This document shows, piece by piece, positions 41,382-50,330 of a DNA stretch of 64,000 nucleotides. Within the stretch, counting starts at the first letter, position 1. Every line of letters begins with the position of its first letter. Origin of the DNA: Bacteroides sp. 519 (GTDB taxonomy: Bacteria > Bacteroidota > Bacteroidia > Bacteroidales > Bacteroidaceae); the NCBI RefSeq assembly GCF_010500955.1, contig NZ_QVMJ01000003.1, positions 159,890 through 223,889 on the forward strand. The letters are read 5' to 3'. Both the position numbers and the translations under genes were made by a program. The notes beneath the pieces are model-generated. The model did not search any database, was not told the origin of the DNA, and saw only the letters and a list, made by a program, of their open reading frames with translations.

Positions 41382-41693
41382 ATGACAACATTCGAAATAG
41401 AAGAAAAAATAGTCGATGTACTGAAAACCGTATACGACCCGGAAATCCCTGTTAATGTTTACGACCTGGGATTAATTTATAAAATAGATGTAGAAGAGAA
41501 TGGTGCCACTACCATCGAAATGACTCTTACCGCTCCGGGATGTCCGGCAGCCGACTTCATTATGGAGGATGTGCGGCAGAGAGTAGAATCGGTAGAAGGG
41601 GTAACTTCTACAACCATCAATCTTGTTTTTGAACCGGAATGGAACAAAGATATGCTTAGCGAAGAAGCAAAACTTGAACTGGGACTATTGTAA
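41382..41693 (+). CDS. DUF59/MIP18 family iron-sulfur assembly protein
   Basis: The small 103-residue protein has the family core DPEIPVNVYDLGLIYKIDVE and a conserved Cys in TLTAPGCPAADFI. Relatives (SufT, PaaD, Cia2-like) help load Fe-S clusters onto target proteins. It is adjacent to lpxH with no gap (TAA then ATG), so the two are co-translated, though the functional link is unclear. Confidence 0.92.
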   Translation: MTTFEIEEKIVDVLKTVYDPEIPVNVYDLGLIYKIDVEENGATTIEMTLTAPGCPAADFIMEDVRQRVESVEGVTSTTINLVFEPEWNKDMLSEEAKLELGLL

Positions 41694-42458
41694 ATGAAGA
41701 ACGTATATTTTCTTTCGGATGCCCATCTGGGATCTCGTGCTATAACAAGCGGACGAACTCAGGAGAGGCGTTTGGTTAATTTCCTGGATAGTATTAAACA
41801 CAAAGCATCGGCCATATACCTGTTGGGCGATATGTTTGATTATTGGTACGAGTTTAAAACTGTTGTACCTAGAGGATACACCCGTTTCCTCGGAAAGATA
41901 TCCGAGCTAACAGATATGGGGGTAGAAGTACATTTCTTTATTGGCAACCACGATATTTGGTGCTACGATTATTTTCAGCAGGAGTGTGGCATGATACTCC
42001 ACAAAGAACCATTAACTACCGAGATTTACGGAAAGGAATTTTATCTGGCTCATGGTGATGGATTAGGCGACCCAAGCAAAACTTTCAAGTTTTTGCGTTC
42101 TGCTTTTCATAGTAGCACATTACAAACTATATTCTCGGCCATTCATCCACGGTGGTCTATGGAGTGGGGATTAAGCTGGGCCAAACATAGCCGTTTGAAG
42201 CGTGAAGATGGTAAAGAACCGGAGTATATGGGCGAAGATAAAGAATTTCTTGTTCTCTACTCGAAAGAATATTTAAAAGACCATCCCAATATTAACTACT
42301 TTATTTATGGACATCGGCATATCATGCTCAACCTGATGTTAAGCAGAGATACCCGAATGCTGATTCTGGGAGATTGGATCTCTTACTTCTCGTATGCTGT
42401 ATTCGATGGAGAGAATCTGTTCTTGGAAGAGTATGTGGAGGGAGAGACGAAGTTTTAA
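41694..42458 (+). CDS. lpxH: UDP-2,3-diacylglucosamine diphosphatase
   Basis: This is a calcineurin-like phosphoesterase of the lipid A pathway that cleaves UDP-2,3-diacylglucosamine to lipid X plus UMP. Metal ligands are visible in LSDAHLGS, LGDMFDYWYEF, FIGNHDIW, LAHGDGLGD and YGHRHIM. The 254 residues fit the Bacteroidota form. It acts at the inner membrane. The stop TAA lies within two bases of the palindrome at 42457, and phoA converges from the other side. Confidence 0.93.
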   Translation: MKNVYFLSDAHLGSRAITSGRTQERRLVNFLDSIKHKASAIYLLGDMFDYWYEFKTVVPRGYTRFLGKISELTDMGVEVHFFIGNHDIWCYDYFQQECGMILHKEPLTTEIYGKEFYLAHGDGLGDPSKTFKFLRSAFHSSTLQTIFSAIHPRWSMEWGLSWAKHSRLKREDGKEPEYMGEDKEFLVLYSKEYLKDHPNINYFIYGHRHIMLNLMLSRDTRMLILGDWISYFSYAVFDGENLFLEEYVEGETKF

Positions 42459-42539
42459 TTATGAATTATAAATTACGAATTACGAATTGTCCATGCGGCA
42501 TCGTTAATTCGTAATTCGTAATTAACAATTCGTAATTTT
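42457..42539. repeat. Palindrome, AATTACGAATTACG type, full core, between two stops
   Basis: The left arm spans 42457-42490 and the right arm 42505-42539, with the core CCATGCGGCATCGT at 42491-42504. It occupies exactly the space between the convergent stops of lpxH and the phosphatase gene. Confidence 0.93.
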
Positions 42540-43946
42540 TTAAAACCCTCCTGCTTTTGCTATCCTCTTTGGTATATCGGTATTATCCATTTTACCCATG
42601 AACAGTTCGGAGCCGGCACCAATGGCATAAACGGGAACATAACCTCCGGAATGATCACCACTTGACCAACCTACATAAGCAATATTGCTCATTACTTTAA
42701 TGGCAGCCGAAGCTAAAGGTTCACTGCTTGAATATTCGCGTTTTTCCATTTCCTGATTTGCTTTGTCGTTAAAAGAAGCTTCGAATGCATCGCGAAGAAT
42801 CTTTTCGTTTTCCCAGCTAACAGGGGTCTCGGTCCAGAATCCCATTGTTTCACCAAGCAAAGACTTAATCTCTTCCCAGGTTACTTTATGATTCTTTTGT
42901 TTACGCAGTTCGGTTATTTTGCCCGATAAACCACCTAACGATTGCTTTTGGTGTTTCAGTACTTTCAGGTTTGCATAATAACTCTTCTTACCCAATGTAA
43001 TACCACCAGTTTCATGATCGGCAGAAATTACAATAAGCGTTTCTTTGGGATGTTTCTTGTAAAACTCCAATGCAACTTTAACAGCCTCATCCATATCCAT
43101 AACTTCGTGTATGGCATTGGCAGCATCGTTATCGTGGCATGCCCAGTCAATCTTACCCCCTTCAACCATCAGGAAAAATCCTTTCTTATTATCCTTTGTA
43201 AGGAAAGAAATTGCACTCTCTGTTATTTGTGCCAATGTTAAATCGTCCGATTTACGGTCGAGCGCATAAGGCAGAGACGATGGGTCTTTTCCTTCTTCCT
43301 GAATAAGAATCATTTTCTTTGCCGAAGAAGATTTGGCTTTAAAATCTTTGTAACCACGTGCAATGGTATAGCCAGCCTCTTCGAATATGGGGAATATATT
43401 GGGAGCATCCTCTTTCTTATATGTTTTATCGGGTTTTACAAAACCACCACCGGCATAAAAGTCCAGATTTGCTTTCGGAAGATCTGTTGCAATTTCATAA
43501 CACATGCTTCTGGAAGGCTGATGAGCATAAAATGCAGCTGGTGTAGCATGGTCAACACTTACACTGGTAGTAATCCCTACCCTCTTACCTGCTTTCTTGG
43601 CTCTTTCGGCAATAGTAACGATAGGTTGTTTGTTTACATCAACACCAATTGCGCCACTATATGTTTTTTCGCCTGTAGCAAGAGCCGTACCTGCTGCTGC
43701 TGAGTCGGTAACCGGACTGGTGGTACAATATGTTGTAGCAAGATTAATCACCGGAAATTGTGTAAACTGCAAAGGAATAATACCAATACGGTTTTCTTCG
43801 GCATCGGCACGATACATTTCTGTAACATTAACCTGGTTAACACCCATTCCGTCTCCAATAAAATAAAAAACATATTTTGCTTTTCCCTGTGCAAAAAGAA
43901 TGCCTGGGATTAAAACAAAAAGTAATAAATAAAGAGTTCTTTTCAT
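42540..43946 (-). CDS. Alkaline phosphatase
   Basis: This is an exported metal-dependent phosphomonoesterase. The start at 43946 (MKRTLYLLLFVLIPG) gives a clean signal peptide; the longer frame reads into the repeat at 43964. Motifs: FYFIGDGMGVNQVN, the nucleophile Ser in VTDSAAAGTALATG, MVEGGKIDWACHDND, VISADHETGGITLG and WSSGDHSGGYVPV. Its 468 residues match the Bacteroidota PhoA-like family. It scavenges phosphate in the periplasm. Both flanks are palindromes, so no promoter could be read. Confidence 0.95.
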   Translation of the reverse strand: MKRTLYLLLFVLIPGILFAQGKAKYVFYFIGDGMGVNQVNVTEMYRADAEENRIGIIPLQFTQFPVINLATTYCTTSPVTDSAAAGTALATGEKTYSGAIGVDVNKQPIVTIAERAKKAGKRVGITTSVSVDHATPAAFYAHQPSRSMCYEIATDLPKANLDFYAGGGFVKPDKTYKKEDAPNIFPIFEEAGYTIARGYKDFKAKSSSAKKMILIQEEGKDPSSLPYALDRKSDDLTLAQITESAISFLTKDNKKGFFLMVEGGKIDWACHDNDAANAIHEVMDMDEAVKVALEFYKKHPKETLIVISADHETGGITLGKKSYYANLKVLKHQKQSLGGLSGKITELRKQKNHKVTWEEIKSLLGETMGFWTETPVSWENEKILRDAFEASFNDKANQEMEKREYSSSEPLASAAIKVMSNIAYVGWSSGDHSGGYVPVYAIGAGSELFMGKMDNTDIPKRIAKAGGF

Positions 43947-43963
43947 GATATCAGTTTTTAGGG

Positions 43964-44061
43964 AAGGAGGTAAAGGAGGTAGAGTGAGGTAAAGGAGGTA
44001 AAGTTCCATGCGGCATCGTTACTTTACCTCCTTTACCTCACTCTACCTTCTTTACCTCCTT
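43964..44061. repeat. Palindrome with 40/41 matching arms, GGAGGTAAAG type, full core
   Basis: The arms 43964-44004 and 44021-44061 are complementary at 40 of 41 positions. The core CCATGCGGCATCGT lies at 44006-44019. The right arm encodes the last codons (AGG AGG) and TAA stop of ackA. It shares its word with 33837 but has a different centre. Confidence 0.95.
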
Positions 44062-45257
44062 TTATTCAATATTTCTACAGTATCTAAAGCTATAGTTAAT
44101 TCTTCGTCGGTAGGAATAACAACAACTTTCACTTTCGAATCAGGGGCGCTGATTACAACTTCTTCCCCTCTGGTTCTGTCGTTTACTTCCTTATCCATTT
44201 TAACGCCCATAAATTCAAGATCCTTGCATACTGTGTAGCGCAATGGATATTGGTTCTCGCCTACTCCGCCAGTGAAAACAATAATATCCACACCACCTAA
44301 AGCTGCAGCATAGGCACCGATATACTTCTGAACGCGGTAGCAATACATGGCATCGGCAAGAATAGCACGTTCGTTACCTTCGGCAACCGCTTTTTCCAGT
44401 TCGCGCATATCCGATGATACGCCCGATATACCTACTACTCCGCTCTTCTTGTTCAACACTTCGGCCAAACCAGTTCTGTCCAGTCCTTCTTTTTGCATGA
44501 TGTAGGTAAGCAGGCCAGCATCCACATCACCGCAACGGGTACCCATCATTAAACCTTCGAGTGGAGTTAATCCCATAGAAGTGTCTATTGATTTACCATC
44601 TTTTATTGCAGTAATCGAACCACCGTTACCAATGTGGCAGGTAATAATACGTTTACCTTCGGGGCTAACTCCCAGGAATTCGCATACACGTTGCGATACA
44701 TATCTGTGGCTTGTTCCGTGGAAACCATAACGACGGGCAGCATATTTGGTATAGTATTCGTAAGGCACGGCATACATATATGCATAATCGGGCATGGTTT
44801 GGTGGAAGGCTGTATCAAAAACGCCCACCTGCGGAACGTTTGGCAACAGTTCCTGAATGGTATAAATTCCTTTCAGGTTTGCCGGGTTATGCAAAGGAGC
44901 AAGATCGGAGCATGCTACCATTTGGTCGATAACTTCTTTGGTAATCAGTACCGAAGAGTTGAACTTTTCTCCTCCATGAACCACACGATGACCAACTGCT
45001 GCTATATCTTGCAACGAGCTGATGCAACCATATTCTTTGCCTGTCAGCGTTTCAAGAATAAATTCAATACCGGCTTTGTGTTCGGAAATGCCACGTTCAA
45101 TTACAGCTTTCTCGCCATTAGGCAATGTTAGTTTCAAGAAAGAACCTTGCAGACCGATTTTCTCAAGTCCACCCTGAGCCATAATTTCTTTGCTGTCCAT
45201 ATTGAACAGCTTATATTTAATTGATGAACTTCCACAGTTCAATATCAATACCTTCAT
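44052..45257 (-). CDS. ackA: Acetate kinase
   Basis: This enzyme converts acetyl phosphate plus ADP to acetate plus ATP, the last step of fermentative acetate formation. Motifs seen: N-terminal LILNCGSSSIKYKLF, VGHRVVHGGEKF, FDTAFHQTMPDYAYMYA, GFHGTSHRYVS, ITCHIGNGGSI and FTGGVGENQYPLR. The length of 401 residues is standard. The last two Arg residues and the stop come from the right arm of the palindrome at 43964. It is paired with pta upstream. Confidence 0.97.
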   Translation of the reverse strand: MKVLILNCGSSSIKYKLFNMDSKEIMAQGGLEKIGLQGSFLKLTLPNGEKAVIERGISEHKAGIEFILETLTGKEYGCISSLQDIAAVGHRVVHGGEKFNSSVLITKEVIDQMVACSDLAPLHNPANLKGIYTIQELLPNVPQVGVFDTAFHQTMPDYAYMYAVPYEYYTKYAARRYGFHGTSHRYVSQRVCEFLGVSPEGKRIITCHIGNGGSITAIKDGKSIDTSMGLTPLEGLMMGTRCGDVDAGLLTYIMQKEGLDRTGLAEVLNKKSGVVGISGVSSDMRELEKAVAEGNERAILADAMYCYRVQKYIGAYAAALGGVDIIVFTGGVGENQYPLRYTVCKDLEFMGVKMDKEVNDRTRGEEVVISAPDSKVKVVVIPTDEELTIALDTVEILNKRR

Positions 45258-45266
45258 TTTGTTTTA

Positions 45267-45403
45267 AGTTTTAAGTAGTGAGTAGTGAGTTGTGAGTAAT
45301 GAGTTTTGAGTTATGAGTAATGAGTTGTGAGTGATGAGTTGTGAACCCGCATGGTAACTCATTACTCAAAACTCATTACTCATTACTCACTACTCGCAAC
45401 TTG
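45267..45403. repeat. Long palindrome, GAGTAATGAGTT type, core in minus orientation
   Basis: The left arm (45267-45344) is longer than the right arm (45355-45403), both of GAGTAATGAGT/ACTCATTACTC words. CCGCATGG (45347-45354) is the core on the minus strand. The right arm encodes the final SCE residues and TAG stop of pta. Confidence 0.92.
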
Positions 45404-46394
45404 CTTGATTAGCTGTGATAGCTATCATTTTATATATATCTGATACAGAACATCCACGTGATAAATCGTTCACTGGTTGAGCCATACCTTGAAGGATTGG
45501 TCCTACAGCTTCCACATCACCTAAACGTTCGGCCAATTTATAACCAATGTTACCTACTTCGAGGCTTGGTACTACCAGTACATCAGCATGTCCGGCAACT
45601 TCCGATCCCGGAGCTTTTCTTTCTCCCACAGATGGGATCAATGCTGCATCTGCCTGCATTTCTCCATCAATAACTAATTCCGGATTCATTTCTTTTGCCA
45701 AACGGGTAGCTTCAATTACTTTATCGGCAGCCTCGTGTTTTGCAGAACCCTTGGTCGAGAAGCTCAACATTGCTACTTTCGGTTTTTCTATTCCAAGCAC
45801 CGCAGTTGCAGTATGCGATGTACATACAGCTATTTGTGCAAGTTGTTCGGCATTAGGAACCGGAGTTACAGCTACATCACTGATTACTACAACACCATTT
45901 TTTCCAAACTCCTGATGCTTGGTAATAAGCAACATGGCGCCCGACACGGTGGTAATTCCCGGTTTTGTTTTGATTATCTGCAATGCAGGACGCAACACAT
46001 TTCCTGTAGTATTTTCTGCACCGGCCAATTGTCCATCGGCATCGCCGTTCTTAACAATTAAGCAACCCAGGTAAAGCGGGTTTAAAACTAATTGGCGTGC
46101 ATCTTCAATTGTCATACCTTTACTTTTACGCAATTCAACCAGTAATTGCGCATACGTTTCTTTCTTGGGATGATTTTCAGGGTCGATAATTTCAGCCTTG
46201 TCAATGTTAGTCAGGTTCAGTTTAGAGGCTACTTCCTTTATCTTTGTAGGATTGCCTAGAATAATAAGATGTGCTATACCTTCTGCCAAAACCTGATCGG
46301 CTGCGGTTAATGTACGTTCTTCTGTTCCTTCGGGAAGAACAATGCGTTGACGAGTCGCTTTTGCGCGTGCGACAATTTCGCTAATTAAATCCAT
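45390..46394 (-). CDS. pta: Phosphate acetyltransferase
   Basis: This enzyme converts acetyl-CoA and phosphate to acetyl phosphate, feeding ackA downstream. The 334-residue short form shows IVLPEGTEERTLTAADQVL, DGQLAGAENTTGNVLRPALQ, MLSFSTKGSAKHEAADKV, DGEMQADAALIP and GYKLAERLGDVEAVGPILQG. The start at 46394 (MDLISEIVARAKATRQ) is preferred over the one two codons upstream. The C-terminal few residues derive from the palindrome. A -7 box lies at 46451. Confidence 0.96.
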   Translation of the reverse strand: MDLISEIVARAKATRQRIVLPEGTEERTLTAADQVLAEGIAHLIILGNPTKIKEVASKLNLTNIDKAEIIDPENHPKKETYAQLLVELRKSKGMTIEDARQLVLNPLYLGCLIVKNGDADGQLAGAENTTGNVLRPALQIIKTKPGITTVSGAMLLITKHQEFGKNGVVVISDVAVTPVPNAEQLAQIAVCTSHTATAVLGIEKPKVAMLSFSTKGSAKHEAADKVIEATRLAKEMNPELVIDGEMQADAALIPSVGERKAPGSEVAGHADVLVVPSLEVGNIGYKLAERLGDVEAVGPILQGMAQPVNDLSRGCSVSDIYKMIAITANQASCE

Positions 46395-46450
46395 GAACAA
46401 TTTGTTATAAATAAGATGTTATAATACAGGTAGATATGCTAATTGCGCTG

Positions 46451-46458
46451 CAAAATTA
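46451..46458 (-). promoter_or_regulatory. -7 box TAATTTTG of pta
   Basis: This is an exact TAnnTTTG match on the minus strand 57 bp upstream of the pta start. Confidence 0.5.
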
Positions 46459-46519
46459 CACAATTTTGCAATATCCACATTGCAATTCCAAGTATTTTTT
46501 CATCTGATTTACAAAATAA

Positions 46520-46709
46520 GCGAAAAGGCGCGAAAGCAAGAAGGCGCGAAGGCGCGAAGGAAAGAAAGTGAAAGGCGCGAAGGAAAGAAGGCGCGAAAGC
46601 GCGAAAGTGTAAAATCTTTCTTGCCTTCGCGCTTTCATCCTTTCGCGCCTTCGCGCTTTCACGCCTTCGCGCCTTCATGCTTTCTTGCCTTCACGCCTTC
46701 GCGCCTTTT
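46520..46709. repeat. Large palindrome, GGCGCGAAGG/CCTTCGCGCC type
   Basis: The left arm (46520-46609) and right arm (46615-46709) are each about 90 bp of GGCGCGAAAGCG words or complements, with a short AAAATC centre and no core. Markedly GC-rich against its surroundings. The right end touches the TAA stop of the transglutaminase-like gene. Confidence 0.92.
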
Positions 46710-48279
46710 ACCTGATAACCGCTGGCGACACAGATTTGTATTGCTCCATACACATACCTATAGATGCTCCGATATATGTTGGGTCGCAGATAATGTATTT
46801 TTGGTCTTCAAAAGTAACATAGTCGCCTTGAATGTTTTCTGTAAAATTCACGGCAGAAGCTATGTGATCGGGATAATCGAGTAAGATAACATTCAGCCCT
46901 AAAAGGTCTTTTACCAATGTGGCATACAACATTGCGCGATCTTCGCAGTCATTATAAGGATAGAAGAAGTTTTCTTCGTAGAAGTTGGGTTTCTCGTATC
47001 CAAACTGTTCACCATCGGTCATATAAGGAAATGCGGTTTGCACAAAAGTAATCAGAATGTTGGCTGCATCTTTTTGCGATTTACCTTCGATGGCTTTCTT
47101 CAATGGTGGATATAAAGAATTCTTTAATTCCGCACTCATTGGGGTTTTATAATGAATCTCTACATTGCACTGCGGATAGTCCTTATAAAAATCGATCAGG
47201 TTCTTATTCACAACTGTTTGCACAATAACATCTTTGTTCTTCGACTGCAATGTTTTTGTATGAGGCACCATTTCAAAAACAGGAACTCCAGGCATATATA
47301 ATGCTACATGATTTTTAGAATTAGCAAATTCTTGTTCGTAAGTGTATATATTTAGCTTTCCTTGTTGTTCGCGAGGTTCAAAGATATAATACCTTGTTCC
47401 GCTTAAAGTAATATATGGAGCTCCATATAGTGTAGCTGCGGGGGCAAGCATTAGTTTCAGCTCATCATTTATCTTGGCCAGTTTTACCTTATAGCCCGAT
47501 TTTGCCAACAGAAACATTTGCAGAAATGTAATTTCTTTGGTTCTATTGCTTCCATAAAGTTGTGTCCCGATTTGCTTGGTAAACAAAACATATGCCCAAT
47601 CGTTTAATTTCCGTTCCTTACGGATGGTCATACAATCTTTTATCAACTGTTCATAATCGGCTTTACACACTTTGGTCCATGCATCGGCGATATTCGATTC
47701 GCTCATACCTGTTAAAGACAGTTTTTCGACCGAACTGGTTGCCACCTGCAAAGTGGTTCCGTAAAACCGGATAGGTGTACGCTTAACAGAAGGGCCTGGT
47801 GGCACTTTTGGTGCTTCTACCACCACAGGGGTATAGGGTTTACCCGGCACATAGACTCCCGGATCGGGTTTATCGGTTGGTTTATCTTTAGCTGGTGTTG
47901 CTGGTTTTTTAACCGGATCAGGGTCTAATACCATTACTGGTTCATCTTCCGGTTCGGGATCGGGAACAGTAACAGGTTGGGGTTCTTTAGGAACTATTTC
48001 GACCGGTTTTTCAACTGGTTTATCTTCATCAAACTCCTGAGGCTTTACCGGCTCCGGACGTACTGGGGGCGGAATGGGCTCGGATGCTTCGAACTTAGCC
48101 CAGACTTCACGAAGGAAACCGGCGAATTCTTCGTCGGCCTTGTTTTTAAAATCACTGTAATCTTTCCCTGCCTTATTCTGAAAATCTTCGAATTCTTTCT
48201 CAAAGTCACGTTCCTGTGCTTGGGTAGTGAATGAAAAAGAGACAAAAAAAGCAATCAGTAAATATTTGTTTCTTTTCAT
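46708..48279 (-). CDS. Exported protein with transglutaminase-like domain
   Basis: A signal peptide (about 1-21, ending TTQAQ) is followed by an acidic proline-rich linker (about 60-160, many PEP, DPD and KP words). A C-terminal papain/transglutaminase-like core carries a plausible triad: Cys in NDCEDRAMLYATL, His in DYPDHIASAVNF and Asp in ICDPTYIGASIG. The middle region (about 170-330) resembles none that I recognise. It may be a periplasmic protease or transglutaminase acting on peptides or the cell wall; the substrate is unknown. The neighbour upstream is the LPP20-like gene. Confidence 0.75.
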   Translation of the reverse strand: MKRNKYLLIAFFVSFSFTTQAQERDFEKEFEDFQNKAGKDYSDFKNKADEEFAGFLREVWAKFEASEPIPPPVRPEPVKPQEFDEDKPVEKPVEIVPKEPQPVTVPDPEPEDEPVMVLDPDPVKKPATPAKDKPTDKPDPGVYVPGKPYTPVVVEAPKVPPGPSVKRTPIRFYGTTLQVATSSVEKLSLTGMSESNIADAWTKVCKADYEQLIKDCMTIRKERKLNDWAYVLFTKQIGTQLYGSNRTKEITFLQMFLLAKSGYKVKLAKINDELKLMLAPAATLYGAPYITLSGTRYYIFEPREQQGKLNIYTYEQEFANSKNHVALYMPGVPVFEMVPHTKTLQSKNKDVIVQTVVNKNLIDFYKDYPQCNVEIHYKTPMSAELKNSLYPPLKKAIEGKSQKDAANILITFVQTAFPYMTDGEQFGYEKPNFYEENFFYPYNDCEDRAMLYATLVKDLLGLNVILLDYPDHIASAVNFTENIQGDYVTFEDQKYIICDPTYIGASIGMCMEQYKSVSPAVIR

Positions 48280-48293
48280 GATACTTTATTTTT

Positions 48294-48451
48294 TAGTTAG
48301 TAGTTAGTAGTTAGTAGCTAGTAGTTAGTAGTTAGTAGCTAGTAGCTAGTAGTACGATGCCGCATGGATTCTTACTACTTGCTACTAACTACTAACTACT
48401 AACTACTTACTACTAGCTACTAACTACTAGCTACTAGCTACTAACTACTAT
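48294..48451. repeat. Palindrome, TAGTTAGTAG type, full core in minus orientation
   Basis: The left arm (48294-48353) holds GTTAGTAGCTAGTA words and the right arm (48373-48451) CTACTAACTACT words. The core reads ACGATGCCGCATGG (48354-48367), the reverse complement of the full 14-mer. It fills the gap and meets the TAA stop of the gene at 48451. Confidence 0.93.
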
Positions 48452-49134
48452 TAATATCCTAATTTATCAAGTTCCTTAGCTAGTTCTTCCGATTTCTTTG
48501 CCAACTCTGCCCGAATAGCTTTAACTGCTGCCTGATTGGCTGCATCCAAACTGTAACCCAGAGTAACCTGTACCTCTACATTTTTGTTAGGGAGTGTACG
48601 GTAAATTTCGACCAAAGGAATGGTACGGCCCAAAGTTGCGGCTATAATTGACTTACTTTCGGCAACCATGCTCGAAAGACTGGCGGCAGCTTCCTGTCCC
48701 ATATCATCGTTTGCCACAGTGGCGCTGATTAATTGAGAAACCTTGGTTTGTATTTGTCCGGCAAGATCCAGCTTTGCTGCATTGGTAGCCTGTAGTGCAG
48801 CAGCCGACTGATTTCCACCAATTGCTCTCGATGATGCAACATACCAGTATGGATTACCATCGGTATCGATCTCTACTTGTTTTTGCCAGGCGTTTTCTAA
48901 CTGCTTATCTAAAGGCAACTTGCCAGCAGGGGTTTTAAAGCCTTCTTTTGTTAGTTTTTTTGCTTCTTTGCGTGCTTCCTTCAGTGCTTTTTGCTGCAAG
49001 TCTTTATTTAATACTTTTTCATGTTTTTGTTGACCCTTCATTTCGGCTTTGGTAGCTTTGGTTTGAGCGCTTACATTCATTGAAAACAGAACAGCAAAAG
49101 CTGTTAACAAACTGATTAAGAAACTTTTTTTCAT
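48451..49134 (-). CDS. LPP20-like exported protein
   Basis: A signal peptide (about 1-24, ending VSAQ) is followed by a Lys/Glu-rich helical segment (about 25-75). A domain resembling LPP20/FlgO-type lipoproteins follows (WYVASSRAIGGNQSAAALQATNAAK-type wording split over 95-120, LAGQIQTKVSQLI, VEVQVTLGYSL). A C-terminal coiled helix ends it. No lipobox is present, so it is probably soluble periplasmic. Function unknown. It may form an envelope pair with the transglutaminase-like protein downstream, separated only by a palindrome. Confidence 0.7.
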   Translation of the reverse strand: MKKSFLISLLTAFAVLFSMNVSAQTKATKAEMKGQQKHEKVLNKDLQQKALKEARKEAKKLTKEGFKTPAGKLPLDKQLENAWQKQVEIDTDGNPYWYVASSRAIGGNQSAAALQATNAAKLDLAGQIQTKVSQLISATVANDDMGQEAAASLSSMVAESKSIIAATLGRTIPLVEIYRTLPNKNVEVQVTLGYSLDAANQAAVKAIRAELAKKSEELAKELDKLGY

Positions 49135-49433
49135 ATTTCCTCTGTGTTAATTAGTTATTATACCCCTATTAAAATAATTGACTATCCATGCAAAAATAAG
49201 CAAATATTCCATTTTTATGCTAAATCCGATTACATTTCTTTTATGAATAGCCACATTTAATATCGATTGTAACAGAAAATCAGCACGTTTACCTTTTAAC
49301 AATTAGCAAGGAATTATAAATCTAATAAATAAACTCTTTCGTTTACTTTGGCTATTTTTGCAAAATTTGAATTCTTTTTTTTAATTTAATAAAGCAGCAG
49401 TAACAAAACACAAAGTAATTTGTTTTAATAATT
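49135..49433. promoter_or_regulatory. Divergent promoter region, boxes at 49191-49198 (-) and 49353-49360 (+)
   Basis: Two exact TAnnTTTG boxes point outward: TATTTTTG on the minus strand at 49191-49198 for the LPP20-like gene, and TATTTTTG on the plus strand at 49353-49360 for the DUF2156 gene. Neither has a clear -33 element. The AT-rich middle shows no repeat or small ORF that I can support. Confidence 0.55.
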
Positions 49434-50330
49434 ATGATACCATTTAAAGAAATCACTCTACAGGATAAAGATGTTATTACTAAATACACAATGAACAGTT
49501 CACGAAGAAACTGTGATCTTTCTTTTTCGAACTTATGTAGCTGGAGGTTTTTATACAATACTCAATTTGCCGAGATTGATGGTTTTCTGGTATTTAAGTT
49601 CTGGACTCAGGAGAGTCTTTCTTATATGATGCCGGTAGGCGAAGGAAACCTGAAACAAGTGTTAGATGAAATGATTAACGATGCACAACTCGAAGGGAGC
49701 GAACTCTGTATGTTGGGTGTATGCAAAGATATGAAAGCCGAGTTAGAGAGTATATATCCCGGTAAATTTAGTATTGAACCGGATAGGGATTATGCCGATT
49801 ATCTTTATCTGCGAACAGACCTTGCAACATTAACTGGTAAGAAGTTTCAGCCTAAAAGAAATCATATCAACAAATTCCGTAAGAATTATAACTACAAATA
49901 CGAGGCTATTACTCCCGATTTGGTACCCGAGTGTTTAAGACTGGAAGCCGAATGGTGCAAAATGAATAACTGCGACCAGCACGAAGGCACAGGTAACGAG
50001 CGACGGGCAATTATTTATGCATTGGAACATTTTGAAGAGATAGGACTAAGTGGAGGATTGCTTCGGGTAGACGGACAAATTGTTGCTTTTACTTTTGGAA
50101 TGCCAATTAACCACGATACTTTTGGAGTACATGTCGAAAAAGCTGATACAAGCTTTGAAGGCGCGTACGCTATGATTAACTATGAATTTGCGAGCCATAT
50201 CCCCGAACAGTTTACGTACATTAACCGGGAAGAAGACTTGGGTATTGAAGGGCTTCGCAAAGCTAAATTATCTTATCAGCCTGTAACTATTCTTGAAAAG
50301 AGTATGGCTTGTTTAAAGAAAGGAACTTAA
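49434..50330 (+). CDS. DUF2156 (phosphatidylglycerol lysyltransferase C-domain-like) protein
   Basis: The 298-residue soluble protein has a doubled GNAT-like fold as in the catalytic half of MprF or FemX-type transferases. Motifs: CDLSFSNLCSWRFLYNT, KFQPKRNHINKFRKNYNY, GLSGGLLRVDGQIVAFTFGM and YTYINREEDLGIEGLRKAKL-type wording near the end. No MprF membrane domain is present. It probably transfers an acyl or aminoacyl group. Its stop overlaps the start of the next acetyltransferase gene (TAATG). Confidence 0.88.
   Translation: MIPFKEITLQDKDVITKYTMNSSRRNCDLSFSNLCSWRFLYNTQFAEIDGFLVFKFWTQESLSYMMPVGEGNLKQVLDEMINDAQLEGSELCMLGVCKDMKAELESIYPGKFSIEPDRDYADYLYLRTDLATLTGKKFQPKRNHINKFRKNYNYKYEAITPDLVPECLRLEAEWCKMNNCDQHEGTGNERRAIIYALEHFEEIGLSGGLLRVDGQIVAFTFGMPINHDTFGVHVEKADTSFEGAYAMINYEFASHIPEQFTYINREEDLGIEGLRKAKLSYQPVTILEKSMACLKKGT

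Noticed and set aside
43947-44009. N-terminal extension of the alkaline phosphatase
   Set aside because: It is translated from the GGAGGTAAA palindrome; the signal peptide begins at 43946.
46439-46678. Arg/Lys/Ala-rich small proteins in two frames
   Set aside because: Both are translations of the GGCGCGAAGG palindrome without any independent support.
48294-48451. Ordinary intrinsic terminator for the 48451 gene
   Set aside because: The arms are far longer than needed, made of tandem words, lack a following U-run, and share the 14-mer core with other loci, so it was treated as a repeat family member.
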